A DNA stretch of 7,567 nt from an uncultured Gammaproteobacteria bacterium. GTDB taxonomy: Bacteria; Pseudomonadota; Gammaproteobacteria; UBA9214. The position numbers and the translations under genes were made by a program. Shown one piece after another: positions 5,793 to 7,567 of this stretch. Within the stretch, counting starts at the first letter, position 1. Each line of letters starts with the position of its first letter. Under the pieces are notes generated by a model. It did not search any database. It was not told the origin of the DNA and worked only from the letters and a program-made list of their open reading frames with translations. The stretch lies in assembly GCA_905480305.1 (NCBI GenBank), contig CAJQPV010000148.1:1-7567 (forward strand), read 5' to 3'.

Positions 5793-7567
5793 CTCCACGC
5801 GCACCGGCACTTATGGTTTTCTCTGGCATGCCTCCTTGCGCATGTTGTGGCGAGACTGGCGTGGTGGCGAGCTCGGTATCCTTGCGATCGGGCTGGTGAT
5901 AGCGGTCACCAGTATTACTGCTGTTGGTTTTTTTACCGACCGCCTCGAGCGCGGTCTGCAGTTGCAATCTGCCGAGCTGATCGGTGCCGATCTGGTTATT
6001 ACCTCTGCGCGGAGCGGTGTTGCTGATCATATCGAAGCGGCGCGTGCGCACAACCTCAATGTGGTTATGACGCAGCAATTTCGCAGCGTGATATCCGCGG
6101 CTGAGCGACTGCAGCTGGTTGAAGTCAAGTCGGTCGCCGGGGGGTATCCGTTGCGCGGCACCTTGCGCATCAGTGACACACCCTTTGGTGCTGATGTGGC
6201 AACGGCCGGGATACCGGCAAGCGGTGATATCTGGGTTGAACCGCGGCTGTTGCAGCTGCTGGGGCTGGTGGTCGGTGACCGGGTCAGTCTGGGTGTTTCT
6301 GAATTTACCGTTAGAAAGGTGTTGCGATACGAGCCGGATCGCGCCGGTGAAATGTTCAGTATTGCGCCACGCGTGCTGATGAACCAGGCGGATCTTGATG
6401 CTACTGGCCTGATTGATGTGGGCGCGCTGGTCAGTTACCGTGTGCTGATCGCAGGACCGCGTCAGTCGATAGCGCTTTTCCGCGACATCCTTGTCGACAG
6501 CCTGCAGCCGGGAGAGCAAATACTTTCGATCGAAGACGGGCGCCCGGAGTTGAACCGGGCGCTTGAGAAGGCCCGGCAGTTTCTTGGCCTGGCAGCACTC
6601 ATCAGTGTGATGCTCGCCGGTGTTGCCGTGGCAACCGTCGCCTACCGTTTTACTGAACGGCATCTTGATACCGCAGCCATGTTGCGCTGCCTTGGTGCCT
6701 CCCAGTCAGTCATTATCCGCCTGTTTGTGATGGAACTACTATGGCTGTCATTGCTGGCTAGCAGTATCGGCTGCGGACTTGGCTGGCTGGCACAATTTGT
6801 CATCACCGGCTTGCTCGACCAGTTGGTGGTTACACAGCTGCCGCCCGCTTCCTGGCGCGCACTGTTGCCCGGTTATGCAACCGGTGTTGTCATGCTGGTT
6901 GGCTTTGCCGTCCCGCCGTTACTGTCGCTGCGGACGGTGCCACCGCTGCGGGTGTTGCGAAAAGACGTGCAGGTGAATCTTGTTAATCGCTGGCTGGTGT
7001 ATCTGGCAGTGGTGCTTTGCATGTTCGGGCTGCTGTACTGGCAGATCGGCGACCTGAAGCTGGTCGCTACGGTGCTGGGTGGCATAACGGCCACCCTGGT
7101 GTTGCTGGCACTGGCAGCATGGCTGCTAATCATGCTGCTGAATCGGTTGCGTGGTCGCGTTGGCGTGGCATGGCGTTTTGGTCTGGCCAATATTTCTCGC
7201 AGACCGGCGAGCAGTGTCACCCAGATTGTGGCATTCGGGCTGGGTATCATGGTGATGTTGTTGCTGTCTACTGTGCGTTCCGATCTGCTTGATGACTGGC
7301 AGCAGAGCCTGCCGCCTGAGGCGCCAAATCATTTTGTAATTAATGTTCAGCCTGGCCAGGTTGCCGGGGTCGTAGACTACTTTGAATCGCGCGGAGTGAA
7401 GGGAACCCACCTGTACCCGATGGTGCGCGCACGTCTGCTTGAAATTAACGGCAAGCCGGCGCGTACCATGGACTATGAAAGTGAGCGTGCCCGGCACATG
7501 ATAACGCGGGAGTTCAACCTGTCATGGGCAAAGCAGATGCAGGTTGATAATACGCTGGTAGCCGGCC
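5785..7567 (+). CDS. ybbP: ABC3/FtsX-type permease YbbP (3' end cut off)
   Basis: This inner-membrane permease pairs with YbbA. The 594 visible residues are the first part of a protein of about 800 residues in E. coli. Hydrophobic helices lie at about 30-50, 266-288, 316-340, 364-384, 404-420, 428-450 and 480-500. A periplasmic domain (about 53-260) sits between helices 1 and 2, and helices 2-4 form the first FtsX-like unit (AAMLRCLGASQ loop near 300). After helix 7, DLLDDWQQSLPPEAPNHFVI opens a second periplasmic domain; this stretch closely matches what I recall of E. coli YbbP and is the main reason for the name. The missing part should hold the rest of that domain and the last three helices. 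The ATG at 5785 overlaps the ybbA stop (ATGACTGA). An in-frame ATG at 5764 would add MKKTLRS; neither has a strong Shine-Dalgarno. The frame is intact to the edge. Confidence 0.93.
   Translation, partial: MTDSTRTGTYGFLWHASLRMLWRDWRGGELGILAIGLVIAVTSITAVGFFTDRLERGLQLQSAELIGADLVITSARSGVADHIEAARAHNLNVVMTQQFRSVISAAERLQLVEVKSVAGGYPLRGTLRISDTPFGADVATAGIPASGDIWVEPRLLQLLGLVVGDRVSLGVSEFTVRKVLRYEPDRAGEMFSIAPRVLMNQADLDATGLIDVGALVSYRVLIAGPRQSIALFRDILVDSLQPGEQILSIEDGRPELNRALEKARQFLGLAALISVMLAGVAVATVAYRFTERHLDTAAMLRCLGASQSVIIRLFVMELLWLSLLASSIGCGLGWLAQFVITGLLDQLVVTQLPPASWRALLPGYATGVVMLVGFAVPPLLSLRTVPPLRVLRKDVQVNLVNRWLVYLAVVLCMFGLLYWQIGDLKLVATVLGGITATLVLLALAAWLLIMLLNRLRGRVGVAWRFGLANISRRPASSVTQIVAFGLGIMVMLLLSTVRSDLLDDWQQSLPPEAPNHFVINVQPGQVAGVVDYFESRGVKGTHLYPMVRARLLEINGKPARTMDYESERARHMITREFNLSWAKQMQVDNTLVAG

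Noticed and set aside
5641..6663. Long minus-strand open frame (340 codons) opposite ybbA/ybbP
   Set aside because: It lies antisense to two well-supported genes, has a His/Gln/Arg-rich low-quality composition and no recognisable motif.

Overview
The window looks like a piece of a gammaproteobacterial chromosome, moderately GC-rich by eye. The assignment rests on a bacterial-type phosphoenolpyruvate carboxylase and on a divergent tesA / ybbA-ybbP arrangement of the kind known from Escherichia coli and its relatives. I cannot name the species. No rRNA, tRNA, CRISPR array, insertion sequence or phage gene was seen. Coding density is high; the only spacers are 76 bp (1308-1383) and 187 bp (4216-4402).

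Layout. Positions 1 to 5083 are read leftwards. From right to left they hold tesA (periplasmic SGNH-family esterase/thioesterase, 5083-4403), a 187-bp spacer with an AT-rich inverted repeat, tandem -10-like boxes and a textbook terminator hairpin, then ppc (4215-1384). Last comes a gene for an unusual receiver-domain protein with a transmembrane helix and a glutamine-rich coiled coil (1307 to the left edge, incomplete). Positions 5082 to 7567 are read rightwards and hold ybbA (ABC ATPase) and ybbP (ABC3/FtsX-type permease, cut off by the right edge).

How the genes fit together. TesA, YbbA and YbbP form a plausible functional unit: an inner-membrane ATPase/permease pair that probably hands a hydrophobic or esterified substrate to a periplasmic hydrolase. 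Their two transcription units start head to head with start codons overlapping inside one CATG. Ppc is an anaplerotic housekeeping enzyme that appears intact, with catalytic and feedback-inhibition residues in place. The protein downstream of ppc keeps the phosphorylation-site residues of a CheY-like receiver, but probably carries its C-terminal domain across the membrane in the periplasm.

The most interesting points are the membrane-spanning response regulator with an unassigned C-terminal domain, the intrinsic-terminator-like hairpin directly before the ppc start codon with no ordinary ribosome binding site, and the start-codon overlap at the tesA/ybbA divergence. I found no wholly new multi-gene system.
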